NCBI RefSeq assembly: GCF_022429565.1
Contig: NZ_CP092487.1
Span: forward strand, 1,149,001 to 1,213,000
Reading direction: 5' to 3'
From: Lutibacter sp. A64
GTDB lineage: Bacteria > Bacteroidota > Bacteroidia > Flavobacteriales > Flavobacteriaceae
DNA: 64,000 nt
Under the pieces are notes generated by a model that worked only from the letters and a program-made list of their open reading frames with translations, did not search any database and was not told the origin of the DNA. The position numbers and the translations under genes are program-made. Below, in pieces: positions 32,747 through 41,555 of this stretch (position 1 is the first letter of the stretch; each line of letters begins with the position of its first letter).

Positions 32747-33577
32747 TTAATTTTCCGACTTAATAACATGAACATCTCTTTGAGGAAATGGAATTGATAT
32801 ATTGTGTTCTTTAAAAAGTGTATCAATTTTAAAACGGATGTCACTTTTAGGTATAGATGCGAGAAAACTATCATTTAATGTGAAAATTAATTTAAAATCT
32901 AATGAACTATCTCCAAAATTAACGAATAAAACTAAAGGTTTAGGTTCTGCTAAAACTGCTGAATGAGAAGCAGCTGCTTCAAGTAATAATTGCTTTACTA
33001 ATTCTGTATCACTGCCATAAGCCACACCTACTAAAATATGTTCTCGCGTTTCTTTTCCGTTGGCTGTCCAATTATATAAACTATTTGTTAAGTATAAATG
33101 ATTTGGGATAATTAGCACTTTATTATCTATAGTAACAGCTCTTGTTGTTCTTAATTTAATTTCCTCAACTCTACCTACTTTACCTTCTAACTCTATAATA
33201 TCACCTACATGAACAGATTGATCAACTATTATAAAAACACCTGAAATTATATCTTGAAATAAGGTTTGTAATGCTAAACCTATACCTACTAACAAGGCCG
33301 CTGAAGCTGCAAAAACCCCTGTTATATTAACACCTATATTATGGAATGTGGTTAAAACAATTATTACATAAATAAACCATTTACTATAAGAAAATAACGA
33401 TCTAAATTTTATTTTATCTTCTTTTGGTAAATTTTTTGTTATTATTTTTTTTATAAATTTTAAAACTACAGAAGCAAGTATTAAAGTAATAATAACTATT
33501 AAAATTGCTTTAACAGTTATGTGTATATCTTTACTAAAATCAATTTCATAATTTAAAAAGTCGACAACTCCTTCCAT
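32747..33577 (-). CDS. MscS-family mechanosensitive ion channel
   Basis: 276-residue small-conductance channel. Three membrane helices (about 18-40, 65-85, 90-112) are followed by the pore helix ASAALLVGIGLALQTLFQDI, the beta domain start DQSVHVGDIIELEGKVGRVE, and the C-terminal alpha-beta domain. Key features of MscS are present: Gly/Ala packing in the pore helix and IPNHLYLTNSLYNWT. It protects the cell from hypo-osmotic shock. It appears to be a single gene. Confidence 0.93.
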   Translation of the reverse strand: MEGVVDFLNYEIDFSKDIHITVKAILIVIITLILASVVLKFIKKIITKNLPKEDKIKFRSLFSYSKWFIYVIIVLTTFHNIGVNITGVFAASAALLVGIGLALQTLFQDIISGVFIIVDQSVHVGDIIELEGKVGRVEEIKLRTTRAVTIDNKVLIIPNHLYLTNSLYNWTANGKETREHILVGVAYGSDTELVKQLLLEAAASHSAVLAEPKPLVLFVNFGDSSLDFKLIFTLNDSFLASIPKSDIRFKIDTLFKEHNISIPFPQRDVHVIKSEN

Positions 33578-33629
33578 ATTTAAATTTTACCACTAATTTA
33601 TTGTAGTTATTTTAAAAATAAAAACTTCT

Positions 33630-34943
33630 TTAATATTTTAACCATTTATACAATTCTTTATAGCTTGGTTTTTTTCCGTACATTAAAATACCGACTCTAT
33701 AAATTTTTGCTGCAAACCAAACTATTAATAAAAATGTACCTATTAAAAGTAACATAGAAGTAATAATTTGCCACATTGGTACTCCAAATGGTATTCGCAT
33801 TAACATAACAATTGGTGATGTTAATGGAAACAATGAAAATGCAAGCGCTATTGGTCCGTGCGGATTTTCTATTACAGAAAAACCAACATAAATTGCAATA
33901 ACTAACGGCATTAAAACGGGCATCATAAATTGTTGTGTATCGGTTTCGCTATCAACCGCAGCACCGATTGCCGCATAAATAGAACTATAAATTAAATAAC
34001 CTCCAATAAAATATATTATAAATGAAAAAAACATGGTTAAAATTGGTAAGTTTCTCACTTCCATAAAGGCAATTTGAATATCGCTCATTAAAGTTTGTTC
34101 TACTTGTTGTGTAATTTCAGAATCCACCTGTCCTATTGCTGCACTAGAAACTGATGCATCAGCAGCAAAAAATAAAGATAAAATGTACATTAAAAATCCG
34201 GCTGAAATCATCCAAATAACAAACTGTAAAATACCAGCTAACGCATTTCCTAAAATTTTCCCCATCATTAATTGAAATGGTTTTACTGATGAAATTATAA
34301 CTTCAATTATTCTACTTGTTTTTTCTTCAATAACACTACGCATTACAGAGGTTCCGTAAATAATTATAAACATAAAAATTAAATAGCCAAATCCACCTCC
34401 TGCAACCATTCTTAAAATACTTCCAATTTTTGAAGATTTTTCACCTGTAAAATTTTCTGTTGCTATATTAATTGTAGTTTCTGTTGCTTTAATTTTTTCT
34501 ATATCAAAATTAAGTTGTTCTATTTTTAAATCTCTAATTCGTTTTTCTAAAATACTTTCAATATTACTTAATAAACTTAAACTAGGTGCATCTTCAGAAT
34601 AAAATGAAATATTTGAAGCTATTGCTGTTAAACTATCTTTTTTGGGAATGTATAAAATACCGTAATAATTACCTTCTGTTTGTTTTCTTGCCTCATCAAT
34701 ACCTAGTACTGTTAAATCTACATATTTAATTGAATTTGAATCTGTAAATACAGATTCTAATACGTTAGATTCATCTACAAATGCTATTGTTTTTACCTCT
34801 TCACTATTTTTTACATTTAAAAATATAATTAATGCGCTAAGCCCAACCATTAAAAGCGGACTTAATATGGTCATTACTATAAACGATTTGTTTTTAACTT
34901 TTGCTAAAAACTCTCTTTTTATTATTAATTTTAATTTATCCAT
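33630..34943 (-). CDS. ABC transporter permease, NatB/ABC-2 type
   Basis: 437 residues. One N-terminal membrane helix, a periplasmic domain (about 45-175), then five or six helices. EEKTSRIIEVIISSVKPFQLMMGKILGN near 205-232 is the hallmark of the ABC-2/NatB permease family. With the ATPase gene 52 bases upstream on the same strand it forms an exporter, possibly for sodium or a drug. The substrate cannot be deduced. Confidence 0.9.
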   Translation of the reverse strand: MDKLKLIIKREFLAKVKNKSFIVMTILSPLLMVGLSALIIFLNVKNSEEVKTIAFVDESNVLESVFTDSNSIKYVDLTVLGIDEARKQTEGNYYGILYIPKKDSLTAIASNISFYSEDAPSLSLLSNIESILEKRIRDLKIEQLNFDIEKIKATETTINIATENFTGEKSSKIGSILRMVAGGGFGYLIFMFIIIYGTSVMRSVIEEKTSRIIEVIISSVKPFQLMMGKILGNALAGILQFVIWMISAGFLMYILSLFFAADASVSSAAIGQVDSEITQQVEQTLMSDIQIAFMEVRNLPILTMFFSFIIYFIGGYLIYSSIYAAIGAAVDSETDTQQFMMPVLMPLVIAIYVGFSVIENPHGPIALAFSLFPLTSPIVMLMRIPFGVPMWQIITSMLLLIGTFLLIVWFAAKIYRVGILMYGKKPSYKELYKWLKY

Positions 34944-34995
34944 TAGGTATTTTGAATGATTAAAAGATTGAAAACTAAAAGATTATCTTTTTCAA

Positions 34996-35925
34996 TTATA
35001 AATTATTTGCTACAGCTTTTAAAAATATATCGTTAGCACTTGGAATAATTTCAGTAAAATGAGTGATTTGTGCTTTGTTATTTAAAAATTGAATTAAATC
35101 TTTTGAAGATTCTGTGTTTTTTAAATCTACAATTAAACGAAGATCTTCGTTAAAAGTCATTGTTTCTGAAGTTGCTGTAGTAAATTTTGAATTTATTTCC
35201 TTTAAAAGAACATTTTTATCGTTGCATGATAAGCCAACTTCAAACTGATTGGTTTTAAATTCTTCTTTAATATCATTTAACTTTCCGTCTAAAATTTTCT
35301 TAGATTTATCTATCAAAGCTATATAATCGCATAACTCCTCAACAGATTCCATTCTGTGAGTAGAAAAAATAATACTTGCTCCTTCATCTCGTAATTTTAA
35401 GATTTCATCTTTAATTAAGTTGGCATTAATTGGATCAAAACCACTAAAAGGTTCGTCAAAAATCAATAATTTAGGCGTGTGCATAACGGTTACAATAAAT
35501 TGTACTTTTTGCGCCATTCCTTTAGAAAGTTCCTGAATTTTTTTATCCCACCAATCACTAATATCAAATTTTTCGAACCAATATTTTAGCTTCTTTTTAG
35601 CATCTGTTTTAGACAAGCCTTTAAGTTGTGCTAAATACAAAGCTTGTTCACCAACTTTCATACCTTTATACAAACCTCGCTCTTCAGGTAAATACCCTAT
35701 TTGCTGTACGTATTCAGGCTTAAGCTCTTCTCCATCCAAATATATGATACCTTTATCTGGTAAGGTAATTTGATTTATAATTCTAATAAGTGAGGTTTTT
35801 CCAGCTCCGTTTGGTCCTAATAATCCAAAAACACTTCCTTTTGGAACCGAAATTGAAACGTTGTTTAATGCTGTAAAATCTCCATAGCTTTTACTCACAT
35901 TTTCAACCGTTAAAACATGTTTCAT
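34996..35925 (-). CDS. ABC transporter ATP-binding protein, NatA-like
   Basis: 309 residues. Walker A is GLLGPNGAGKTSLIR (near 34-48), the signature is IQELSKGMAQKVQF (an LSKGM variant of LSGGQ), Walker B is LLIFDEPFSGFDP, followed by the switch histidine in FSTHRMES. A C-terminal regulatory extension is present (about 215-309). It powers the ABC-2 permease encoded next. The short intergenic stretch between the two genes carries two copies of TAAAAGATT. Confidence 0.93.
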   Translation of the reverse strand: MKHVLTVENVSKSYGDFTALNNVSISVPKGSVFGLLGPNGAGKTSLIRIINQITLPDKGIIYLDGEELKPEYVQQIGYLPEERGLYKGMKVGEQALYLAQLKGLSKTDAKKKLKYWFEKFDISDWWDKKIQELSKGMAQKVQFIVTVMHTPKLLIFDEPFSGFDPINANLIKDEILKLRDEGASIIFSTHRMESVEELCDYIALIDKSKKILDGKLNDIKEEFKTNQFEVGLSCNDKNVLLKEINSKFTTATSETMTFNEDLRLIVDLKNTESSKDLIQFLNNKAQITHFTEIIPSANDIFLKAVANNL

Positions 35926-35996
35926 TCTTTTTATTATTGATTTAAAAAAACGAAAGTAAAATTATTTTATTTGAAATTGGCTAAACTCGCAATAAA

Positions 35997-36689
35997 TTAA
36001 TAAATTTTCTCGATATATTTTCGCTGAATTTCTTTTAAAAACTCAATAGTTGCCTTTGGTTTAACTACACGCAGCATTTCTGTTATTCCTGCATTTGTAT
36101 AAAAAATACCTTTAGCAATGTCATAACTTTTATCTGTAATATTATTTTTAATTTCAAAAGTATAGGTTCTAAATTCTTCCCAAGATAAGTGCTCTGGAAT
36201 TTCTATATAAAAAACATCACTTTCTTCTTTAGATTGGTAAAATCCTTTTTCTAATTCGTCTATATTAAAAAATCTGTTTATTCTAATTAGTGCATCTGTA
36301 TCTTTAAATTTTTCACTTTTTGCAAATTCAAAACCAGCGTTGTGGTAATATTGTTGTATAGTTGCTATTTCTGTATATCTATTTATACCTTTTACTCGTA
36401 TCCCATTCAGTTTTCTCGATCCAATTGAAATTTCACATTTAGCACCTATTAATTCTAAATTATAAGTCTCATTAATTTTTCTAGTTGTTCTTAATATTTT
36501 TTCAAAAGAATTTTGAACTTTAGTTACAAAAATTATAGAAATAGGTTTATTAATATCTGTAAACCTGCTATAATAAGATTTAAACGGATCGGGAACATTA
36601 ATTACAAATGTTTTTGGTATTTTGTTTTCATCAACCGTGTCAATGTTTTCTTGAATAATAACCTTTCCAATTAATTCTTTAGTAGTCAT
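35997..36689 (-). CDS. hypothetical protein
   Basis: 230 residues with no signal peptide or membrane segment, rich in Ile, Lys and Glu. Blocks such as PDPFKSYYSRFTDINKP and RIVVKPKA-like ends do not match a family I know. It may belong to a Flavobacteriia-specific cytoplasmic family. It faces the MarR gene across a 127-base divergent region, and might therefore share that regulator's operator. No function is proposed. Confidence 0.65.
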   Translation of the reverse strand: MTTKELIGKVIIQENIDTVDENKIPKTFVINVPDPFKSYYSRFTDINKPISIIFVTKVQNSFEKILRTTRKINETYNLELIGAKCEISIGSRKLNGIRVKGINRYTEIATIQQYYHNAGFEFAKSEKFKDTDALIRINRFFNIDELEKGFYQSKEESDVFYIEIPEHLSWEEFRTYTFEIKNNITDKSYDIAKGIFYTNAGITEMLRVVKPKATIEFLKEIQRKYIEKIY

Positions 36690-36780
36690 ATTTTTATAGT
36701 TAGTTTTAGTTTTTTAAACTTATTCATTTTTTTTATAAAAAGCAAACAAATCTTTTTTGATAGGTATTTTTTCAATTTAT

Positions 36781-36792
36781 TATGCGTGCATA
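36781..36792. promoter_or_regulatory. candidate MarR operator
   Basis: TATGC-GT-GCATA is a 12-bp inverted repeat, the most GC-rich stretch in an otherwise very AT-rich intergenic region, 12 bases upstream of the -7 element of the MarR gene. The position fits autoregulation. Confidence 0.45.
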
Positions 36793-36804
36793 GTATTTTT
36801 TTTA

Positions 36805-36812
36805 TATATTTG
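36805..36812 (+). promoter_or_regulatory. -7 promoter element of the MarR-fad operon
   Basis: TATATTTG matches TAnnTTTG and ends only four bases before the ATG at 36817, so transcription may start at or next to the start codon. Confidence 0.5.
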
Positions 36813-36816
36813 AGAA

Positions 36817-37269
36817 ATGCAAAAAGAACAAACTATAGATCACGTACTTAGAGCAACATGGCAGGCAGTTGCAAAAATGTATAATGAACAGGCTTCAAAA
36901 TATGATAGTACAATGTCTATGGCATTTGTATTATTAAATATAGACAAAGTAAATGGTACACCATCTACCTCTTTAGGACCGCAAATGGGTATGGAGCCAA
37001 CTAGTTTATCTCGTGTATTAAAAAATATGGAAGAAAGGGGTGCTATATACAGAGAAAAAAACCCTAACGACGGACGAGGTGTATTAATAAAATTAACAAG
37101 TTATGGATTAAAAAAAAGAAAAATTTCTAAGGAACATGTCATTCAATTTAATGAAGCCGTAAAAAGCCAACTTGATCCTGAAAAAATTCAAAACTTTTTT
37201 GAAGTTGCTAAAACCATAAACGATTTAATTGCTAAAAAAGCAATTTTTGAAAACGTACATACTAAATAA
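36817..37269 (+). CDS. MarR-family transcription regulator of the fatty acid operon
   Basis: 150-residue winged helix-turn-helix repressor of the MarR family. The DNA-binding part is about 50-100 (TSLGPQMGMEPTSLSRVLKNMEERGAI, then the wing RGVLIKLT). The N-terminal helix is complete (QTIDHVLRATWQAVAKMY), which supports the first ATG even though it lies very close to the promoter. It leads an operon with beta-oxidation genes (fadJ-like 13 bases later, then fadA and an acyl-CoA dehydrogenase), so acyl-CoA is a likely effector by inference. Confidence 0.9.
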   Translation: MQKEQTIDHVLRATWQAVAKMYNEQASKYDSTMSMAFVLLNIDKVNGTPSTSLGPQMGMEPTSLSRVLKNMEERGAIYREKNPNDGRGVLIKLTSYGLKKRKISKEHVIQFNEAVKSQLDPEKIQNFFEVAKTINDLIAKKAIFENVHTK

Positions 37270-37282
37270 AAAAACATAAATA

Positions 37283-39682
37283 ATGAAAAGACCAATTAAA
37301 AAAGTTGCAGTTATAGGCTCCGGTATTATGGGATCTGGAATTGCATGTCATTTTGCAAACATTGGTGTTGAAGTTTTGCTACTCGATATTATTCCGCGAG
37401 AATTAAACGAGGCAGAAAAAGCAAAAGGTTTAACACTTGAAAACAAGAACGTTAGAAACCGATTGGTAAACGATAGTTTAAAAGCTTCGTTAAAATCTAA
37501 ACCCTCACCTATTTACAATCAAAAATTTGCTAGTAGAATTTCTACAGGAAATTTAAAAGATGATTTACATAAAATTAAAGATGTAGATTGGATTATTGAG
37601 GTTGTTATAGAGCGTTTAGATATTAAAAAATCTGTTCTTGAACAAGTTGAAAAATACCGAAAACCTGGAACTCTAATAACTTCTAATACTTCTGGAATTC
37701 CTATTAGTTATATGAATGAAGGCAAAAGTGAAGATTTTCAAAAACATTTTGCAGTAACGCACTTTTTTAATCCGCCACGTTATTTAAAATTATTTGAAGT
37801 AGTTCCTGGTCCAAATTGTTCTAAAGACGTTACTGACTTTTTAATGATGTATGGAGAAAAATTCTTAGGAAAAACTTCAGTTTTAGCAAAAGATACTCCA
37901 GCATTTATTGGAAACAGAGTTGGTATTTTTGGTATTATGAGTCTTTTCCATCAAGTAAAAGAATTAGGTTTAACTGTTGAAGAAGTAGATAAATTAACCG
38001 GCCCAGTTATTGGCCGCCCAAAATCTGCTACGTTTAGAACAGTAGATGTTGTTGGTTTAGATACTCTGGTACACGTTGCCAATGGTATTTATGAAAATTG
38101 CCCAACAGACGAATCGCACGAACTGTTTAAACTTCCTAAATTTATTAATACAATGATGGAAAATAAATGGCTTGGTAGTAAAACCGGACAAGGTTTTTAC
38201 AAAAAAGTTGTTGAAGGTGGTAAAAAATCCATTCTATCTTTAGATTTAGATACTTTAGAATACCGCCCAAGTAAACGTGCAAAATTTGCAACTTTAGAAT
38301 TAACTAAAACTATTGATAAAGTTATTGATCGTTTTAAAGTTTTAATAAAAGGAAAAGATAAAGCCGGAGAATTTTATAGAAAAAACTTCGCTGCAATGTT
38401 TGGATACGTTCAAAATAGAATTCCTGAAATTTCAGATGAATTATACCGACTAGACGATGCTATGAAAGCTGGTTTTGGTTGGGAACACGGACCTTTTCAA
38501 ATTTGGGATGCCATTGGTGTAGAAAAAGGTATTGATTTAATGCAAGCCGAAAATATACCTGTTGCAAGTTGGGTAACTGAAATGGTTGCTAGTGGAAATA
38601 AATCTTTCTACACTGTTTGTGACGGCGCTAAATACTATTATGATATTCCTTCAAAAGAACAAGTTAAAATACCTGGTCAAGATAGTTTTATAATTCTAGA
38701 TAATATTCGCGAAGCAAAAACTATTTGGTCTAATTCTGGTGCTTCCATTCAACATTTAGGAGACGGAATTTTAAATGTGGAATTTCAATCTAAAATGAAC
38801 ACACTAGGTGGTGAAGTTTTACAGGCAATTAATAAAGGTATTGATTTAGCAGAAACCGAATATAACGCAGTTATATTAGGTAACCAAGCTGCTAACTTTA
38901 CTGTGGGTGCCAATTTAGCTATGGTTTTTATGATGGCAATTGAGCAAGAATATGACGAGTTAAACTTCTCGGTTAAATATTTTCAAGATACTGTAATGCG
39001 TTTGCGTTACTCTTCTTGCCCAACATTAATTACGCCTCACGGATACACTTTTGGTGGTGGTTGCGAATTAAGTATGCACGCAGATAAAGTAATTGCTGCT
39101 GCTGAAACTTATATTGGTTTAGTAGAATTTGGTGTTGGAATTATTCCTGGCGGAGCTGGTTCTAAAGAAATGGCTTTAAGAGCTTCAGAAGGTGTTTTAA
39201 AAGACGATGTAAAACTAAATAAACTAAGAGATTACTTTATTAATGTTGCTATGGCTAAAGTAGCAACTTCTGCACACGAAGGCTACGATTTAGGTTTCTT
39301 AAAAGAACATAAAGATATAGTTGTGGTTAACAAAGACCGACAAATTGCTACGGCAAAACGTTACGCAATTCAAATGTTAGAAGATGGTTATACACAACCT
39401 GTTCCAAAAGAAGTATTGGTATACGGACAACAAGCTTTAGGTATGTTTTTAGTTGGAACGGATAGTTTAGAAAAAGGACATTACGCTTCTGAGCACGACA
39501 AAAAAATAGCCAATAAATTAGGTTATGTAATGGCTGGTGGAGATTTATCTGAAGCAACTTATGTTTCAGAAAAATACTTGCTAGATCTAGAACGTGAAGC
39601 GTTTATGAGTTTAATGACTGAACGAAAAACTTTAGAGCGTATTGAACATATGTTAAAAACAGGGAAACCGCTACGTAACTAG
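37283..39682 (+). CDS. 3-hydroxyacyl-CoA dehydrogenase / enoyl-CoA hydratase
   Basis: 799-residue bifunctional beta-oxidation enzyme. The NAD-binding site is GSGIMGSGIACHFANIG at 12-28. The dehydrogenase domains run to about 430, with the catalytic region FAVTHFFNPPRYLKLFEVV and FIGNRVGIF. A C-terminal crotonase-like part (about 500-690) has ILGNQAANFTVGANLAM and GLVEFGVGIIPGGAGSKEM. In E. coli FadB the order is reversed (hydratase first). The dehydrogenase-first order is usual in Bacteroidota. It acts with the thiolase and the acyl-CoA dehydrogenase encoded downstream. Confidence 0.95.
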   Translation: MKRPIKKVAVIGSGIMGSGIACHFANIGVEVLLLDIIPRELNEAEKAKGLTLENKNVRNRLVNDSLKASLKSKPSPIYNQKFASRISTGNLKDDLHKIKDVDWIIEVVIERLDIKKSVLEQVEKYRKPGTLITSNTSGIPISYMNEGKSEDFQKHFAVTHFFNPPRYLKLFEVVPGPNCSKDVTDFLMMYGEKFLGKTSVLAKDTPAFIGNRVGIFGIMSLFHQVKELGLTVEEVDKLTGPVIGRPKSATFRTVDVVGLDTLVHVANGIYENCPTDESHELFKLPKFINTMMENKWLGSKTGQGFYKKVVEGGKKSILSLDLDTLEYRPSKRAKFATLELTKTIDKVIDRFKVLIKGKDKAGEFYRKNFAAMFGYVQNRIPEISDELYRLDDAMKAGFGWEHGPFQIWDAIGVEKGIDLMQAENIPVASWVTEMVASGNKSFYTVCDGAKYYYDIPSKEQVKIPGQDSFIILDNIREAKTIWSNSGASIQHLGDGILNVEFQSKMNTLGGEVLQAINKGIDLAETEYNAVILGNQAANFTVGANLAMVFMMAIEQEYDELNFSVKYFQDTVMRLRYSSCPTLITPHGYTFGGGCELSMHADKVIAAAETYIGLVEFGVGIIPGGAGSKEMALRASEGVLKDDVKLNKLRDYFINVAMAKVATSAHEGYDLGFLKEHKDIVVVNKDRQIATAKRYAIQMLEDGYTQPVPKEVLVYGQQALGMFLVGTDSLEKGHYASEHDKKIANKLGYVMAGGDLSEATYVSEKYLLDLEREAFMSLMTERKTLERIEHMLKTGKPLRN

Positions 39683-39684
39683 AG

Positions 39685-39710
39685 TTGAGTAGTTAGTATT
39701 GAGTAATTAG
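39685..39710 (+). repeat. tandem direct repeat before the S23 gene
   Basis: Two 12-base copies, TTGAGTAGTTAG (39685-39696) and TTGAGTAATTAG (39699-39710), differ at one base and start two bases after the fadJ-like stop. They form the left edge of the S23 insertion. Confidence 0.7.
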
Positions 39711-40088
39711 ATAACCTACATTATGCATAAAGTTGAAGATTTAAAAATTTGGCAAAAATCAATAGAACTAACAAAGTTAGTTTATGAGGTTGTTGCTATA
39801 CTTCCAACTGATGAAAAATATGGATTAATTTCTCAAATTAAAAGATGTTCAGTTTCAATACCTTCAAATATAGCAGAAGGCGCTGGACGAAACTCAAACA
39901 AAGAATTTAAACATTTTTTGAGTATTGCAAATGGATCAGCTTATGAATTACAAACACAATTAATTTTAACAATTGAATTAAATTCTAATTTCAAAAGAGA
40001 GCATTCAACCAATTTTAAATTTAATTATTGAAGTTCAAAAAATGAACTATTCATTTCAAAAAAGTATTGCTAACAAAAACTCAATACT
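39695..40088. repeat. inverted repeat pair flanking the S23 gene
   Basis: AGTATTGAGT at 39695-39704 and its exact complement ACTCAATACT at 40079-40088 bracket the S23 gene. Ten bases is short, and chance in AT-rich DNA cannot be excluded, but the copies lie exactly at the two ends of the inserted unit. Confidence 0.5.
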
Positions 40089-40110
40089 CAAACCTAAAAT
40101 CTATTTTAAA
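39723..40110 (+). pseudogene. frameshifted S23 four-helix-bundle protein gene
   Basis: The first frame gives 102 residues (39723-40031) starting MHKVEDLKIWQKSIEL and including KRCSVSIPSNIAEGAGR, the signature of the S23 (23S rRNA intervening-sequence) four-helix-bundle family. After QLILTIELN it loses similarity. If one base is skipped near 39985, the next frame reads LISKESIQPILNLIIEVQKM, the expected last helix. That second frame has no stop and continues into the thiolase start at 40111. The gene is therefore frameshifted and has lost its stop. The family is related to Avd proteins of diversity-generating retroelements, but the role of stand-alone copies is unknown. A sequencing error in a T-rich spot is possible. 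Confidence 0.8.
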
Positions 40111-41295
40111 ATGAAAACAGCATATATAGTACAAGGATATAGAACAGCAGTTGGTAAAGCTCCACGCGGAGTCTTTAGGTTTAAAAGACCCGATGAATTA
40201 GCTGCGGAAACCATAGAACATTTATTAAAAGATGTTCCGCAATTAGACAAACACAGAATAGACGATGTAATAGTTGGTAATGCAATGCCAGAAGCCGAAC
40301 AAGGATTAAATATTGGACGTTTAATTTCTTTAATGGGATTAAAAATTGAAGACGTTCCTGGTATGACCGTTAATAGATATTGCGCCTCAGGATTAGAAAC
40401 TGTAAGTATTGCCGTAGCTAAAATTCAATCTGGAATGGCAGATTGTATTATTGCAGGTGGTGTAGAAAGTATGAGCTATATTCCAATGGGAGGATACAGA
40501 CCAGTTCCAAATTATAAATCTGCAAAAGCAGGTAACGAAGATTATTATTGGGGAATGGGTTTAACAGCTGAAGCAGTAGCGCAACAATTCAAGGTTTCTC
40601 GAGAAGATCAAGATGAATTTGCTTTTAAATCGCATATGAAAGCATTAGAAGCACAAGCTAATGGAACTTTTAATGACGATATTGTTCCTATTACTGTTGA
40701 AAACATTTTTTTAGATGAAAATGGTAAAAAACAAACAAAAAATTACACCGTGTCAGCTGATGAAGGACCTCGTAAAGGAACTTCAATACAAGCATTATCA
40801 AAACTACGCCCTGTATTTGCTCAAGGTGGAAGTGTAACTGCAGGAAACTCTTCTCAAATGAGTGATGGCGCTGCATTTTTATTAGTAATGAGCGAAGAAA
40901 TGGTAAAAGAACTAAACATAGAACCAATAGCACGTATGATTTCTTTTGCAGCGGTTGGTGTAGAACCTCGCATTATGGGAATGGGACCTGTAAAAGCAAT
41001 TCCGAAAGCATTAAAACAAGCAAATTTAAGTTTAAATGATATTGATTTAATAGAATTAAATGAAGCTTTTGCATCGCAATCTTTAGCTGTTATGCGAGAG
41101 TTAAACATTAACCAAGATATTGTTAATGTAAATGGAGGTGCCATTGCTTTAGGACACCCACTAGGTTGTACAGGAGCAAAACTTTCAGTACAATTATTTA
41201 ATGAAATGCGCAGACGTAAAAATAAATACGGTATTGTAACAATGTGTGTTGGAACAGGACAAGGTGCTGCAGGTGTTTACGAATTATTAAAATAA
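40111..41295 (+). CDS. fadA: acetyl-CoA C-acyltransferase (thiolase)
   Basis: 394 residues from the ATG at 40111 (KTAYIVQGYRTAVGKAP). The frame is open 23 codons further up to 40042, but those codons belong to the remnant of the S23 gene and are not thiolase-like, so 40111 is the start. The nucleophile is C91 (NRYCASGLE), with H349 in GHPLGCTGAK and C379 in CVGTGQGAAGVYE. It makes acetyl-CoA in the last step of beta-oxidation. It sits between the FadJ-like gene and an acyl-CoA dehydrogenase gene. Confidence 0.96.
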   Translation: MKTAYIVQGYRTAVGKAPRGVFRFKRPDELAAETIEHLLKDVPQLDKHRIDDVIVGNAMPEAEQGLNIGRLISLMGLKIEDVPGMTVNRYCASGLETVSIAVAKIQSGMADCIIAGGVESMSYIPMGGYRPVPNYKSAKAGNEDYYWGMGLTAEAVAQQFKVSREDQDEFAFKSHMKALEAQANGTFNDDIVPITVENIFLDENGKKQTKNYTVSADEGPRKGTSIQALSKLRPVFAQGGSVTAGNSSQMSDGAAFLLVMSEEMVKELNIEPIARMISFAAVGVEPRIMGMGPVKAIPKALKQANLSLNDIDLIELNEAFASQSLAVMRELNINQDIVNVNGGAIALGHPLGCTGAKLSVQLFNEMRRRKNKYGIVTMCVGTGQGAAGVYELLK

Positions 41296-41555
41296 AGAAC
41301 ATTAGAGAAAAGAATTGAATTTCTAATATAAATAACAAATCTTTACTCTTTTTCTGACAATTTATGGGCGCTTCAATCAAACAGGGAACCCAACTACGTG
41401 TAATAGAACACATAAAATATAACTAAACCAATATTAACTAATATAGAAGATAATTTAGAAGAATTTCAAAGAATAAAATAGGCTTTTAAAATTGCTTGAA
41501 ACTAAAATACCTAAAGTTTTTTTCTTAAATCTATTTTCTAAAAATCAAAAAAATT

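Noticed and set aside
34944-34995. TAAAAGATT direct repeat between the ABC transporter genes
   Set aside because: The two short copies are low complexity and may be chance in AT-rich sequence.
40042-40110. N-terminal extension of the thiolase by 23 residues
   Set aside because: These codons match the S23 C-terminus and the flanking repeat. Thiolases start at the KTAYIVQGYRTAVGKAP block, so ATG 40111 is the start.
40691-41144. Minus-strand open frames inside fadA
   Set aside because: Both lie within the thiolase coding sequence and look like complement frames.
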